Shown piece by piece: positions 55,903-64,000 of a stretch of DNA of 64,000 nucleotides. The notes under the pieces were generated by a model, which searched no databases, was not told the DNA's origin, and was given only the letters and a program-made list of their open reading frames with translations. Within the stretch, counting starts at the first letter, position 1; every line of letters begins with the position of its first letter. This DNA comes from Lachnospira pectinoschiza (GTDB lineage: Bacteria > Bacillota > Clostridia > Lachnospirales > Lachnospiraceae), in assembly GCF_020564355.1 (NCBI RefSeq), contig NZ_JAJCRR010000001.1, positions 310,001 through 374,000 on the forward strand. The letters are read 5' to 3'. Made by a program: the position numbers and the translations under genes.

Positions 55903-56748
55903 ATGATTCATCAGACTATGGAACTGGATATTGATTATGAGAGAGTGGGGATTTTACATAAGGGACAGAAAGCGACACTGACAACTTATATTAAGGAAAT
56001 GTATCCGGGGATGCAGAAGCCGTTTCACAGACCAATGGTTTTAATCTGTCCGGGCGGCGGCTATGAACATCATTCGCCGCGGGAAGGGGAAGCGGTTGCA
56101 GTGAAAATGCTCTCACTTGGCATGAATGCGGCAATTTTAAGATACAGTCTGATTCCCGATGAATTTCCGTGTGCGCTGTACGAAGCGGCGTACGCTGTAC
56201 GGTATCTGCGGGAACATGCTAAAGAATGGGACTGTGACCCGGATAAAATTATTATCGCCGGTTTTTCGGCGGGGGGACATGTAGCGGCAAGTCTTGGAAC
56301 AATGTGGAACAGCAAAGAACTGGAAGGGTTTGTCAAAGAGTACCTGCATACAGAGCCGGAAATGATAAGGCCGGATGGCATGCTGCTTGGATATCCGGTG
56401 ATTACATCCGGGGAGAAAGCCCACAGAAAATCATTTGAAAGACTGCTTGGGACACGTTATGAGCAGCTGCTTGAAAGTGTATCACTGGAAGAACGTGTAA
56501 CGAAAGACACACCACAGACCTTTTTATGGCATACGGTTACAGACGGTGCTGTACCGGTAGAAAATTCCATGCTGTTTGCACAGGCATTGCAAAAAGAACA
56601 TATTGGATTTGAATTGCACCTTTTTCCACACGGTAATCACGGACTTGGACTTGGAACGCGGGAAACAGATACCGCAGACGGAACACATTTCCAGCCGGAA
56701 GTATCCGTCTGGCCGGAATTATTTGCAACGTGGGTGGAAAATTTATAA
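55903..56748 (+). CDS. Alpha/beta hydrolase, acetyl-esterase-like
   Basis: 281-residue cytoplasmic serine hydrolase. It has an oxyanion-hole motif LICPGGGYEHHS, the nucleophile Ser122 in GFSAGGHVAAS, an acidic residue in TDGAVPVENS and a His in HGNHGLG, in the expected order. It resembles the esterase/lipase-like proteins that deacetylate short oligosaccharides, which would suit intracellular pectin or xylan oligomers, but the substrate is not shown by sequence. ATG 55903 is 6 bases after ggag. The frame is open further upstream to 55804, but that part is the structured module and is not coding. Confidence 0.9.
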   Translation: MIHQTMELDIDYERVGILHKGQKATLTTYIKEMYPGMQKPFHRPMVLICPGGGYEHHSPREGEAVAVKMLSLGMNAAILRYSLIPDEFPCALYEAAYAVRYLREHAKEWDCDPDKIIIAGFSAGGHVAASLGTMWNSKELEGFVKEYLHTEPEMIRPDGMLLGYPVITSGEKAHRKSFERLLGTRYEQLLESVSLEERVTKDTPQTFLWHTVTDGAVPVENSMLFAQALQKEHIGFELHLFPHGNHGLGLGTRETDTADGTHFQPEVSVWPELFATWVENL

Positions 56749-56766
56749 AAAAGAATGGAGATTAGT

Positions 56767-59130
56767 ATGAATCGGTTATATCAATTCATGAACTGGCCTG
56801 AAATTGAAGGACTGGTATATTCAGAGTGCAGTCATCCGATGGAGCTGCTCGGTGCGCATATGTGCAGGGATGGTATGCTGGTACAGGTTTTCCGTCCCGA
56901 TGCGGTCGAGGCAGAGATTCATATTGCGGGGAGAAAAAAAGCGTACGCTTGTGAAAAGGTTGACGAATCAGGCTATTTTGCAGTCTGTATTCCGATAAAG
57001 AAACAGACTGCCTATACTGTCTGTATTGAAGATATCAAAGGACAGAAAAAAGAATATATGGACCCTTATGCGTGCGGCACGGCTTTAACGGCAGAGCAGC
57101 ACAAAAAACTTGCGGCAGGCGATGACTGGGAAGCATACCGGCTTTTTGGCGCGCATGAGCGCACTGTGGGCGGAATCCGCGGCGTTTGCTTTGCTGTATG
57201 GGCCCCCAATGCACAGCGTGTCAGTGTGGTAGGTGATTTTAATCACTGGGACGGACGGATTTTTCCGATGGAAAAACATGAGGACAGTGGTATCTTTGAA
57301 CTGTTTATACCTGAAATGAAGGCAGGCACAGCCTATAAATATGAAATTAAATTTAAAGGCGGCAATATTGCGGTAAAGACAGACCCGTACTGCAGACAGT
57401 GCGACGCCGGTCAGGGCTTTGCATCGGTTGTGTATGCAGATATTCCGTTTGCATGGGAAGATGGTGCATGGCAGAAGGCGGAAGAAAACCGGGATATAGA
57501 AAAAGAACCGGCTGCCATATATGAAATATCACTGGAAACCTGTCGACAGATTAAAGAACCGGAGCAGTTCGCGGCACAGATTGCAAAACTTGGATACACA
57601 CATATTGAACTGCAGGCGGCAGCGCAGTATGACAGCAGACGCAGAAATCTCCGGGAAACAGCAGGCTATTTCGCACCTGCGGATATTTTTGGTACGCCGG
57701 ATGACTTGAAGCGCCTTGTCAATGCAATGCACAAAGAAAATATCGGTGTGATTGCAGATTGGAATGCTGCATTTATGGGAAATCTTCCATCAGGGCTTAC
57801 GTGGTTTGACGGAACGAACCTTTATGAGAGCAGTGCATTCTGCCTGACACCGGATGCAGATGTGGCGGTATCCTCATTCCAATATGGAAAGCCACAGGTA
57901 AAAATGTTTTTAATTTCCAATGCAATCATGTGGATAAAGGAGTATCATATAGACGGGCTTTTTGTAGATGAAGTGGCAAGTGCGCTGTACTTAGACTATG
58001 GCCGCGCACCGGGCGAGTGGATTCCGAATCTTTACGGTGAAAATGAAAATCTCGATGCGGTTGCATTTTTCAAACAGCTAAAAAAAGTGCTGATAAAAGA
58101 AAAATGTCCGGCGGTTCTGATTGCGCAGGATTCCAGTACGTGGGGCAGGGTGACCGGCAGCCATGAAGATGCACTGGGGTTTGATTTTAAATGGAACCAC
58201 GGCTGGAAAAATGATTTTGATAAATTTATGCAGAGTGACCCGCTTTTCAGAAAGGGTGTATATCAGAAACTGACAGATAATATGCTGTATTTTTACAGTG
58301 AATTTTTTATACAGGAACTGCATATAACCGAACAGGAACTGCCGGGCAGCAATGATGGGGAAAAACATGCCAATATGCGTCTTGCAACGGCATATCAGTA
58401 TTGTTATCCAGGTAAAAAGCGGACGGCGGAAAACTGTACCGGCACATTGCCGCAAAGCTTTATGGAAGCATTAAATGCATTTTATAAGGAACATCCTGCA
58501 TTATATACCGCAGATTATGAACCGGAGGGCTTTGCATGGACAGATACGCAGGATGAACAGGAAACGGTGCTGGCATTTGTGCGCCGGAGTATGGTATCAG
58601 ACAGTACATCGCAGGATTTGCTGGTAATTGCGAATTTCACACCGGTTGTCCGTAAGGATTTCCGTATGGGTGTTTTAGAGCCGGGTAAATATAAGGAAAT
58701 TTTTAATACAGATGCAGCACATTTCGGTGGACAAAACATTTTAAATGAACAGCAGCTGTCTTCGGAAAAGGTGGAAAGAAACGGCTGTGAAAATTCTATT
58801 GTACTGGATTTACCGCCGCTGGCACTAACCGTTTATGCGTATGAACCGTTTACAAAACTGGAACTGGAAGAAATCCGAATCCGGGAAGAAGCTGAACTTG
58901 CGGCAAAGGCAGCACAGGAACAGGCATGGCAGGCAGAACAGCTGAAAGTCAAAGCCGAAGAAGAAGCGCAGGCTGCCCTTGAAGCGCAAAAACAGGCTGA
59001 ACTTGCGGCAAAGGCGGCACAGCAGGCGTGCGAAGAAGCCGAAAAACAGGCACAGGAGGCAGAAGCTGCCAAGTTAAAAATCGAGCAGGAAACCAAAAAG
59101 AAGCTTGCGGCTTTAAAGCGCCGGAAATAA
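56767..59130 (+). CDS. Inactive GlgB-like (GH13) pseudoenzyme with C-terminal coiled coil
   Basis: 787 residues aligning throughout with 1,4-alpha-glucan branching enzyme: N-terminal beta domain, CBM48 (FAVWAPNAQRVSVVGDFNHW), catalytic barrel and C-terminal domain (VIANFTPVVRKDFRMGVLEPG). The active site is lost. Region I DWVPGHF is DWNAAFM (331-337, His to Phe). In region II the Arg before the nucleophile is Phe399, with Asp401 kept. In region III the acid/base Glu is Gln454 (IAQDS). In region IV the His-Asp pair is Ile520-Thr521, and the following loop is shortened. Residues about 698-787 are an Ala/Glu/Gln/Lys coiled coil not found in branching enzymes. The frame is intact, so this is a retained protein, perhaps a glucan-binding scaffold. 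Start ATG 56767 follows tggag; ATG 56755 has no ribosome binding site. Confidence 0.9.
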   Translation: MNRLYQFMNWPEIEGLVYSECSHPMELLGAHMCRDGMLVQVFRPDAVEAEIHIAGRKKAYACEKVDESGYFAVCIPIKKQTAYTVCIEDIKGQKKEYMDPYACGTALTAEQHKKLAAGDDWEAYRLFGAHERTVGGIRGVCFAVWAPNAQRVSVVGDFNHWDGRIFPMEKHEDSGIFELFIPEMKAGTAYKYEIKFKGGNIAVKTDPYCRQCDAGQGFASVVYADIPFAWEDGAWQKAEENRDIEKEPAAIYEISLETCRQIKEPEQFAAQIAKLGYTHIELQAAAQYDSRRRNLRETAGYFAPADIFGTPDDLKRLVNAMHKENIGVIADWNAAFMGNLPSGLTWFDGTNLYESSAFCLTPDADVAVSSFQYGKPQVKMFLISNAIMWIKEYHIDGLFVDEVASALYLDYGRAPGEWIPNLYGENENLDAVAFFKQLKKVLIKEKCPAVLIAQDSSTWGRVTGSHEDALGFDFKWNHGWKNDFDKFMQSDPLFRKGVYQKLTDNMLYFYSEFFIQELHITEQELPGSNDGEKHANMRLATAYQYCYPGKKRTAENCTGTLPQSFMEALNAFYKEHPALYTADYEPEGFAWTDTQDEQETVLAFVRRSMVSDSTSQDLLVIANFTPVVRKDFRMGVLEPGKYKEIFNTDAAHFGGQNILNEQQLSSEKVERNGCENSIVLDLPPLALTVYAYEPFTKLELEEIRIREEAELAAKAAQEQAWQAEQLKVKAEEEAQAALEAQKQAELAAKAAQQACEEAEKQAQEAEAAKLKIEQETKKKLAALKRRK

Positions 59131-59206
59131 GTAGTCCGGGATAAAATGCCCCAACAGGCGCAAAAGCTGAAAAAAACAAAAAAGAAAACAAAAAACGGAG
59201 GAAATT

Positions 59207-60085
59207 ATGAATTATTTTGTCGCACTCAGTTCAACACAGGATACGGCAGAACAAATTGAGTTTTTCTTTTCAAGGGCAAATCTGGTTGCGCTGTTTAATA
59301 AACTGTGCAATTGGAGTGTCAGTCTGGCAGGAAAAATCATTATGGCACTGATTGTCTGGCAGATTGGAAAACGTCTGATTATCTGGATGGTTAAAATTAT
59401 TGTAAAAGCACTCGGAAAAAGTGATTTAGATGTCGGCGTAGCCAGATTTATCGGTTCAATTACAAAGTTTGCAGGATATGCCATTCTGATACTGATAGTA
59501 GTAGGAATACTGGGAATTCCGACAGCCTCGCTGATTACGGTATTCGGTTCGGCGGCACTGGCAGTCGGTATGTCCTTACAGGGCAGTCTGTCAAACTTTG
59601 CGGGTGGAATTTTACTTTTGATATTTAAGCCGTTTAAAATCGGCGATTATATCATATCGGGAAGCTGTGAAGGAACGGTTGTGTCCATTGAGCTTTTATA
59701 CACCAAACTGCATACAATTGATAACAAGATTATCATGATGCCAAACGGCACCCTGTCCAACTCGAATATTATCAATGTCGGTGCGGAAGAAGTGCGAAGA
59801 CTGGATATCCAGATTGGCGTGGGATATCAGACGGATTTATCCAAGGCAAAGGCGCTGCTGATGGAATGCTTAAACCGCAAGGAAGAAATCATCAAAGACA
59901 AAGATGTCCGCGTTATTGTAAAGAGTCTGGACGAGAGCTGTATTACACTCGAAACCAGAGCGTGGGTTGCCAATGACAAATACTGGGATACCCGCTTTGA
60001 ACTGTTAGAAGAATACAAAAAGATATTTGATGAAAACGGCATTGAAATTCCGTTTAACCAGTTAGACGTACATATTACAAAGTAA
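59207..60085 (+). CDS. mscS: Small-conductance mechanosensitive channel, MscS family
   Basis: 292 residues with three membrane segments. The pore helix has the Gly/Ala pattern GSAALAVGMSLQGSLSNFAGG, followed by the beta domain motif FKIGDYI and a C-terminal alpha/beta vestibule domain. Releases solutes on hypo-osmotic shock. ATG 59207 follows ggagg by 6 bases. A terminator lies at 60108. Confidence 0.95.
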   Translation: MNYFVALSSTQDTAEQIEFFFSRANLVALFNKLCNWSVSLAGKIIMALIVWQIGKRLIIWMVKIIVKALGKSDLDVGVARFIGSITKFAGYAILILIVVGILGIPTASLITVFGSAALAVGMSLQGSLSNFAGGILLLIFKPFKIGDYIISGSCEGTVVSIELLYTKLHTIDNKIIMMPNGTLSNSNIINVGAEEVRRLDIQIGVGYQTDLSKAKALLMECLNRKEEIIKDKDVRVIVKSLDESCITLETRAWVANDKYWDTRFELLEEYKKIFDENGIEIPFNQLDVHITK

Positions 60086-60107
60086 ATATAAAAAGATACA
60101 GACTAAA

Positions 60108-60142
60108 AGAGCTGTCACATGAAAATGTGGCGGCTCTTTTTA
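60108..60142 (+). terminator. Intrinsic terminator after mscS
   Basis: agagctgtcacat / atgtggcggctct stem with one wobble and one mismatch, GAAA tetraloop, then TTTT. Confidence 0.85.
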
Positions 60143-60282
60143 GTGCGCCTTGCGGCGCATGCCGCTAATGTGAATTCCTTTCATATTTTTTACGCAGATT
60201 TTACAAACTTTGGACACATTTAATGGATAAACTATCCAACATAAGGAAATGCATTTTTGAAAAAACAAAGGGAGGGATGCAC

Positions 60283-61086
60283 ATGGCAATCGAAGTATTT
60301 AACCGATATGAGAAAAAATACATGTTAAATGCCATACAGTACGAAAAACTGACACAGGCAATCAGTGAATATATGGTTGTGGATGCGTATAACCGCGATA
60401 AGCCGTTCTATGAAATCTGCAACATTTATTATGATACACCGGATAATGCATTAATCCGGGCATCGATTGAAGGACCGGTGTATAAAGAAAAGCTCCGCAT
60501 GAGAAGCTATGGAACACCAAAGGAAACAGATCATGTTTTTGTTGAAATTAAAAAGAAGTACAAAGGCATTGTCAACAAGCGGCGTACGATTATGCCGTTA
60601 AATGAAGCCTATGACTATTTAAACCATCATCGGGTGCCGGATATGGAAAATCCGCAGATGAACCGGCAGGTATTCCGGGAAATCGATTATTTCTGCCATA
60701 CCTACAATTTGGTGCCGAAGGTTTATTTATCCTATGAACGGCGGGCATATTTTGAAAAAAACGACGGGGATTTCCGTGTTACATTTGACAAAAATATCAC
60801 AACCCGCAGGGAAGATGTCCGGTTAGAGAGCGGAAGCTACGGTCAGCAGCTTTTACCGGAAAATACGTATCTGATGGAAATTAAAATCAACAGGGCAGTG
60901 CCGCTGTGGTTTACAAGGATTTTATCGGAACTGGAAATTTATCCCGTATCTTTTTCAAAATACGGAACAGAATATAAAAAATATGTTATGGAAAATCAAA
61001 GAATGAATGGAGGAGAAACATTATGTTTGAATCAATATTTACAAGTACAGCGCAGGATACAATTAGCATTGGTCCAGCCATGTTAG
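60283..61086 (+). CDS. VTC-domain protein (polyphosphate polymerase-like)
   Basis: 267 residues from ATG 60283, which has gggagg 7 bases upstream. The VTC tunnel-domain signature is visible: NRYEKKYML, IYYDTPDN, KLRMRSYG, FVEIKKKYKG and NKRR, then ENTYLMEIKI. In yeast Vtc4 this domain polymerises polyphosphate from ATP; bacterial members are soluble and almost always paired with a DUF4956 membrane protein, as here. The reading frame runs 64 bases past the start of the next gene, so the two overlap in different frames and are likely translationally coupled. Confidence 0.9.
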   Translation: MAIEVFNRYEKKYMLNAIQYEKLTQAISEYMVVDAYNRDKPFYEICNIYYDTPDNALIRASIEGPVYKEKLRMRSYGTPKETDHVFVEIKKKYKGIVNKRRTIMPLNEAYDYLNHHRVPDMENPQMNRQVFREIDYFCHTYNLVPKVYLSYERRAYFEKNDGDFRVTFDKNITTRREDVRLESGSYGQQLLPENTYLMEIKINRAVPLWFTRILSELEIYPVSFSKYGTEYKKYVMENQRMNGGETLCLNQYLQVQRRIQLALVQPC

Positions 61087-61712
61087 GGCTTCTTACGGCA
61101 CTCGTGTTAGGACTTTTAATTGGCATCGCTTATATGATTGCCTGCAAAAAAGACGGTTACAACAAAAACTTTATCATCGGTCTGGTACTGCTTCCGGCGA
61201 TTGTGTCTGTTGTTATCTTATTAATCGGCAGTAACGTAGCAAGAGCATTTTCAATGGCAGGCGCATTTGCACTGGTTCGCTTCAGAAGTGCACCGGGTAA
61301 TGCAAAAGATATTGCCGTCGTATTTTTCACCATGGCAGCAGGACTTGCCTGCGGACTCGGATATGTTGCATTTGCAGCCATATTTGCAGTTGTGATTATA
61401 CTTGTTTTAATCGTACTTTCTGTCTCAAACTTCGGCGATATGGCATCCGGAAACCGCCAGTTAAAGATTACAATCCCGGAAAACTTAAATTATACCGATG
61501 CGTTTAACGAAGTTTTTGACAGCTATACCACAAACAGCCAGCTTCGCAAAGTAAAGACAACCAACATGGGAACCCTGTTTGAACTTACATACACGGTCGC
61601 ATTAAAAAAAGATGTCAATGAAAAGAACTTTATTGACGCACTGCGTGTAAAAAACGGCAACTTAAATATTGTGCTTGGCATTCCTGAAACGGAAAGCACG
61701 AATTTAAACTAA
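61023..61712 (+). CDS. DUF4956 membrane protein, partner of the VTC-domain protein
   Basis: 229 residues with four hydrophobic segments in the first 145 residues and a conserved cytoplasmic-side motif AFSMAGAFALVRFRSAPGNAKD, followed by a soluble C-terminal domain. DUF4956 has no established function; its constant pairing with VTC proteins suggests polyphosphate handling or anchoring. The ribosome binding site ggagg lies inside the VTC gene. Confidence 0.88.
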   Translation: MFESIFTSTAQDTISIGPAMLGLLTALVLGLLIGIAYMIACKKDGYNKNFIIGLVLLPAIVSVVILLIGSNVARAFSMAGAFALVRFRSAPGNAKDIAVVFFTMAAGLACGLGYVAFAAIFAVVIILVLIVLSVSNFGDMASGNRQLKITIPENLNYTDAFNEVFDSYTTNSQLRKVKTTNMGTLFELTYTVALKKDVNEKNFIDALRVKNGNLNIVLGIPETESTNLN

Positions 61713-61997
61713 TCTGTGAAGATATTGCCACGAAAGTCTGGCAGAAGTATTTAAGTCAAGTCAGAAGGAATTCAAATTACAAAAATAATAAAACAAAAAG
61801 GATATGAAGCAGCCACACAAATGCCGCTACAGGCAGGGCTGTCTTTGTATCCTTATTTTTATGGAAAATGTGGACACCACTAAGCGATGTGATGCGCACG
61901 GCAAAGGGCATATCAATCGAGAAATTTTCAAAAAACACTTGTATTATTGGCTCAATTATTATATTATAAACACATATACGAAAGGGACGTGAGGAAA
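61713..61997 (+). other. Intergenic region between DUF4956 and the ireB-like gene
   Basis: Contains a terminator at 61798-61860 and an AT-rich stretch that should hold the promoter for the ireB-like operon; a tattat-rich segment near 61940-61975 is compatible with a -10, but no clear -35/-10 pair was seen. No gene is evident. Confidence 0.5.
61798..61860 (+). terminator. Intrinsic terminator after DUF4956
   Basis: aaggatatgaagcagcc pairs with ggctgtctttgtatcctt with minor mismatches, followed by ATTTTTA. Confidence 0.8.
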
Positions 61998-62255
61998 ATG
62001 ATAGATAATAACACACAATTTTTTAAAACACAGCCAGACAAGGCAATTTCAGTAGAAGGAATTTTAGAGCAGGTATATCGTGCTTTGAAGGAAAAGGGTT
62101 ACAATCCGGTGAATCAGATTGTGGGATACATTATGTCAGGAGATCCTACCTATATTACAAGCCATAACAATGCAAGAAGCCTGATTATGAAGGTAGAACG
62201 CGATGAGCTTGTTGAAGAAGTGATTAAATATTTCATCGAAGGAAAAGGCTTATAA
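61998..62255 (+). CDS. IreB-family regulatory protein (UPF0297)
   Basis: 85-residue small cytoplasmic protein containing [24 protein letters not shown] and [16 protein letters not shown] across its middle (quoted in two parts). In Enterococcus the homologue IreB is phosphorylated by a PASTA kinase and dampens cephalosporin resistance; whether that holds here is unknown. ATG 61998 follows gagga; the frame upstream is not coding. ruvX begins one base after its stop. Confidence 0.93.
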   Translation: MIDNNTQFFKTQPDKAISVEGILEQVYRALKEKGYNPVNQIVGYIMSGDPTYITSHNNARSLIMKVERDELVEEVIKYFIEGKGL

Positions 62256-62256
62256 T

Positions 62257-62685
62257 ATGAGAATCATTGGACTGGATTATGGTACGAAGACAGTAGGTGT
62301 TGCAATCAGTGATGCACTCGGCATTACAGCACAGGGCTTAGAAACCATTACGCGCAAAGAAGCGAATAAGTTACGAAAGACACTTGCCCGGATAGAGGCA
62401 ATCATTGAAGAATATGAAGTAGAGCAGATTGTTTTAGGATTCCCAAAGAATATGGATAATTCTGTTGGAGAGCGTGCGCAGGATTGTCAGAATTTTGCAG
62501 AAATGTTAGAAAGAAGAACGGGACTGCCGGTCGTATTATGGGATGAACGCCTGACTACGGTATCGGCAGATAAAGTATTGATGGAAAGCGGTGTACGCAG
62601 AGAGAACCGTAAAGCTGTAATCGATAAGATTGCGGCAGTATTTATCTTACAGGGATATTTAGATTACAAAGCAAATGGCAACTAA
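62257..62685 (+). CDS. ruvX: Putative pre-16S rRNA nuclease / Holliday junction resolvase-like RuvX (YqgF)
   Basis: 142 residues with the RNase H-like motifs [28 protein letters not shown] and WDERLTT. YqgF proteins process 16S rRNA ends. It directly follows the ireB-like gene, as in other Firmicutes (yrzL-yrrK-yrzB order). Confidence 0.95.
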   Translation: MRIIGLDYGTKTVGVAISDALGITAQGLETITRKEANKLRKTLARIEAIIEEYEVEQIVLGFPKNMDNSVGERAQDCQNFAEMLERRTGLPVVLWDERLTTVSADKVLMESGVRRENRKAVIDKIAAVFILQGYLDYKANGN

Positions 62686-62695
62686 GCGTGTGAGC

Positions 62696-62729
62696 ATGGC
62701 AGTTTTGGAAAGTCTTCCGGAACTGCCAT
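62696..62729. terminator. Inverted repeat between ruvX and the DUF1292 gene
   Basis: atggcagtt / aactgccat perfect 9-base stem with an inner ttgga/tccgg pairing, but no T run follows. It may be an mRNA structure or weak terminator. Confidence 0.4.
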
Positions 62730-62795
62730 CAAAACTATTGGTTTGTCCCTTTTACCCTGTCGTATAGAATCTCAGAATCAGGAATGGAGAAGAAC

Positions 62796-63059
62796 ATGGA
62801 AAAGCTTACCTTTGTAACGGAAGACCAGGAAAGTGTAGATTTTTACATTATAGAGGAAACGAGAGTCAATGGTATCAATTATCTTTTAGTCACCGAATCT
62901 GAAGACGAAGAAGATGAAGAAGCGGAAGCTTATATTTTAAAAGACACATCAAAGGCAGAAGATACAGAAGCGGTTTATGAATTTGTTGAATCGGAAGAAG
63001 AACTGGATGCAGTCAGCCGCATTTTTGCCGAGTTACTGGAAGACATGGATTTAGAATAG
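62796..63059 (+). CDS. DUF1292 family acidic protein (YrzB-like)
   Basis: 87 residues, strongly acidic (SEDEEDEEAEAYIL), matching the DUF1292/YrzB family by composition, length and synteny. ATG 62796 follows ggag; the ATG at 62784 contains that ribosome binding site. Function unknown. Confidence 0.88.
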   Translation: MEKLTFVTEDQESVDFYIIEETRVNGINYLLVTESEDEEDEEAEAYILKDTSKAEDTEAVYEFVESEEELDAVSRIFAELLEDMDLE

Positions 63060-63074
63060 TTTTAGAGGTGTTAA

Positions 63075-64000
63075 ATGAAGAAAGAATATGTAGGTTCTGT
63101 TAAGATTATCCCACTGGGTGGTCTTGACAAGATTGGTATGAACATTACTGCCATACAATACGATGACAGTATTATTGTAGTGGACTGCGGTCTTGCATTC
63201 CCGGAAGAAGAAATGTTAGGAATTGATCTGGTTATCCCGGATGTCACCTATTTAAAGGAAAATGCAGATAAAGTCAAAGGTTTTGTAATTACGCACGGAC
63301 ATGAAGACCACATCGGTTCAATTCCGTATGTATTAAAGGAAGTCAATGCGCCGATTTATGCGACAAAGCTCACGATGGGCCTGATTGATTCCAAGTTAAA
63401 AGAACACGGCATGCAGCGTCAGGTAAAGCGTAAGGTGGTACGTTACGGACAGTCTATTAATTTAGGTGATTTCAGGGTTGAATTTATCCGTACAAACCAC
63501 AGTATTGCAGATGCAGCAGCACTGGCAATTTTCTCGCCGGCAGGTGTCATTATCCATACCGGTGACTTTAAAGTGGATTATACACCGGTTTACGGTGAAC
63601 CGATTGATTTACAGAGAATGGGCGAACTGGGCAAAAAGGGTGTTCTTGCACTGATGTGTGATTCTACGAATGCACTCCGTCCGGGCTTTACAATGTCAGA
63701 ACGTACCGTTGGTGCAACGTTTGATAAGATTTTCACAGATAATAAAAACAGCCGTTTGATTATTGCAACTTTCGCATCCAATGTAGACCGTGTACAGCAG
63801 ATTATCAATTCTGCGGTAAAGTACGGCAGAAAAGTCTGTGTTGAAGGACGAAGCATGGTCAATATCATTGAAGTTGCCGAGAATCTGGACTACTTAAAGA
63901 TTCCGGAAGGCACACTCATTGATACGGAAGAAATGAAAAATTATACACCGGAGCAGATTGTACTGATTACAACGGGCAGTCAGGGTGAGTCTATGGCGGC
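63075..64000 (+). CDS. rnj: Ribonuclease J (3' truncated by window edge)
   Basis: Metallo-beta-lactamase/beta-CASP ribonuclease of Gram-positive RNA decay. The first 308 residues are present, with IIPLGGLDKIGMN, the zinc motif THGHEDHIG, further ligands in NHSI and HTGDFK, and the beta-CASP start IATFASNVDR. ATG 63075 is preceded by agagg 7 bases upstream. The end lies beyond the window. Confidence 0.96.
   Translation, partial: MKKEYVGSVKIIPLGGLDKIGMNITAIQYDDSIIVVDCGLAFPEEEMLGIDLVIPDVTYLKENADKVKGFVITHGHEDHIGSIPYVLKEVNAPIYATKLTMGLIDSKLKEHGMQRQVKRKVVRYGQSINLGDFRVEFIRTNHSIADAAALAIFSPAGVIIHTGDFKVDYTPVYGEPIDLQRMGELGKKGVLALMCDSTNALRPGFTMSERTVGATFDKIFTDNKNSRLIIATFASNVDRVQQIINSAVKYGRKVCVEGRSMVNIIEVAENLDYLKIPEGTLIDTEEMKNYTPEQIVLITTGSQGESMA

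Overview
The window is a low-to-moderate GC Firmicute chromosome segment, most likely from a pectin-degrading member of the Lachnospiraceae (Lachnospira/Eubacterium eligens-like). The basis is the division and sporulation gene order, clostridial energy genes (pyruvate:ferredoxin oxidoreductase, A-type flavoprotein) and three very large or secreted pectin enzymes. The taxonomic assignment is an inference from content, not from a database match. Almost everything is on the + strand; the exceptions are two AraC-family regulators. No rRNA, tRNA, CRISPR array, prophage or insertion sequence was recognised.

Layout: 0-6 kb is the end of a division/cell-wall cluster (murD partial, ftsW, murA, ftsQ, ftsZ), followed at 6-8.5 kb by the mother-cell sporulation pair spoIIGA-sigE and a cell-wall amidase. 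8.5-12.3 kb holds lepA, hemW and a convergent AraC regulator. 12.3-19.7 kb is nitrogen and energy metabolism: an ammonium channel fused to a P-II domain behind an attenuator-like leader, a flavodiiron-type protein and nifJ. 20-39.5 kb is a pectin island: a 2104-residue pectin methylesterase/acetylesterase (CE8 + CE12), a broken surface-protein gene, an AraC regulator, a 2173-residue pectate lyase/methylesterase (PL1 + CE8), a spore germination protein (apparently unrelated to pectin) and a secreted PL9 pectate lyase. 39.8-46.8 kb is housekeeping (dipeptidase, second DnaK, aroC, tgt, yajC, leuB). 46.9-55.6 kb is amino-acid synthesis (ilvD, ilvB, serC, serA) with a chemoreceptor and a DUF1015 protein. 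55.6-64 kb has an esterase, a catalytically dead branching-enzyme homologue with a coiled-coil tail, an MscS channel, a VTC/DUF4956 pair and the conserved ireB-like/ruvX/DUF1292/RNase J run.

The pectin genes form a coherent extracellular system. Methyl and acetyl esters are removed by the CE8 and CE12 modules, polygalacturonate is cleaved by PL1 and PL9, and two of the proteins carry C-terminal membrane/wall anchors. The AraC regulator at 27.5-28.7 kb, divergent from the PL1-CE8 gene, is the obvious candidate regulator.

The most unusual observation is a family of structured intergenic modules, five units at four loci. Each locus lies directly 5' of a start codon, in the same orientation as that gene. 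Stems differ in sequence between copies but stay perfectly or nearly perfectly paired. One hairpin loop is complementary to a segment just before the ribosome binding site, and that same segment can also pair with a local hairpin. Two subtypes (A and B) have different sequences but the same topology, and at one locus they stand in tandem. This looks like a conserved RNA or mobile structured element that I cannot assign to a known class. Second is the conserved but catalytically dead GlgB-like protein.
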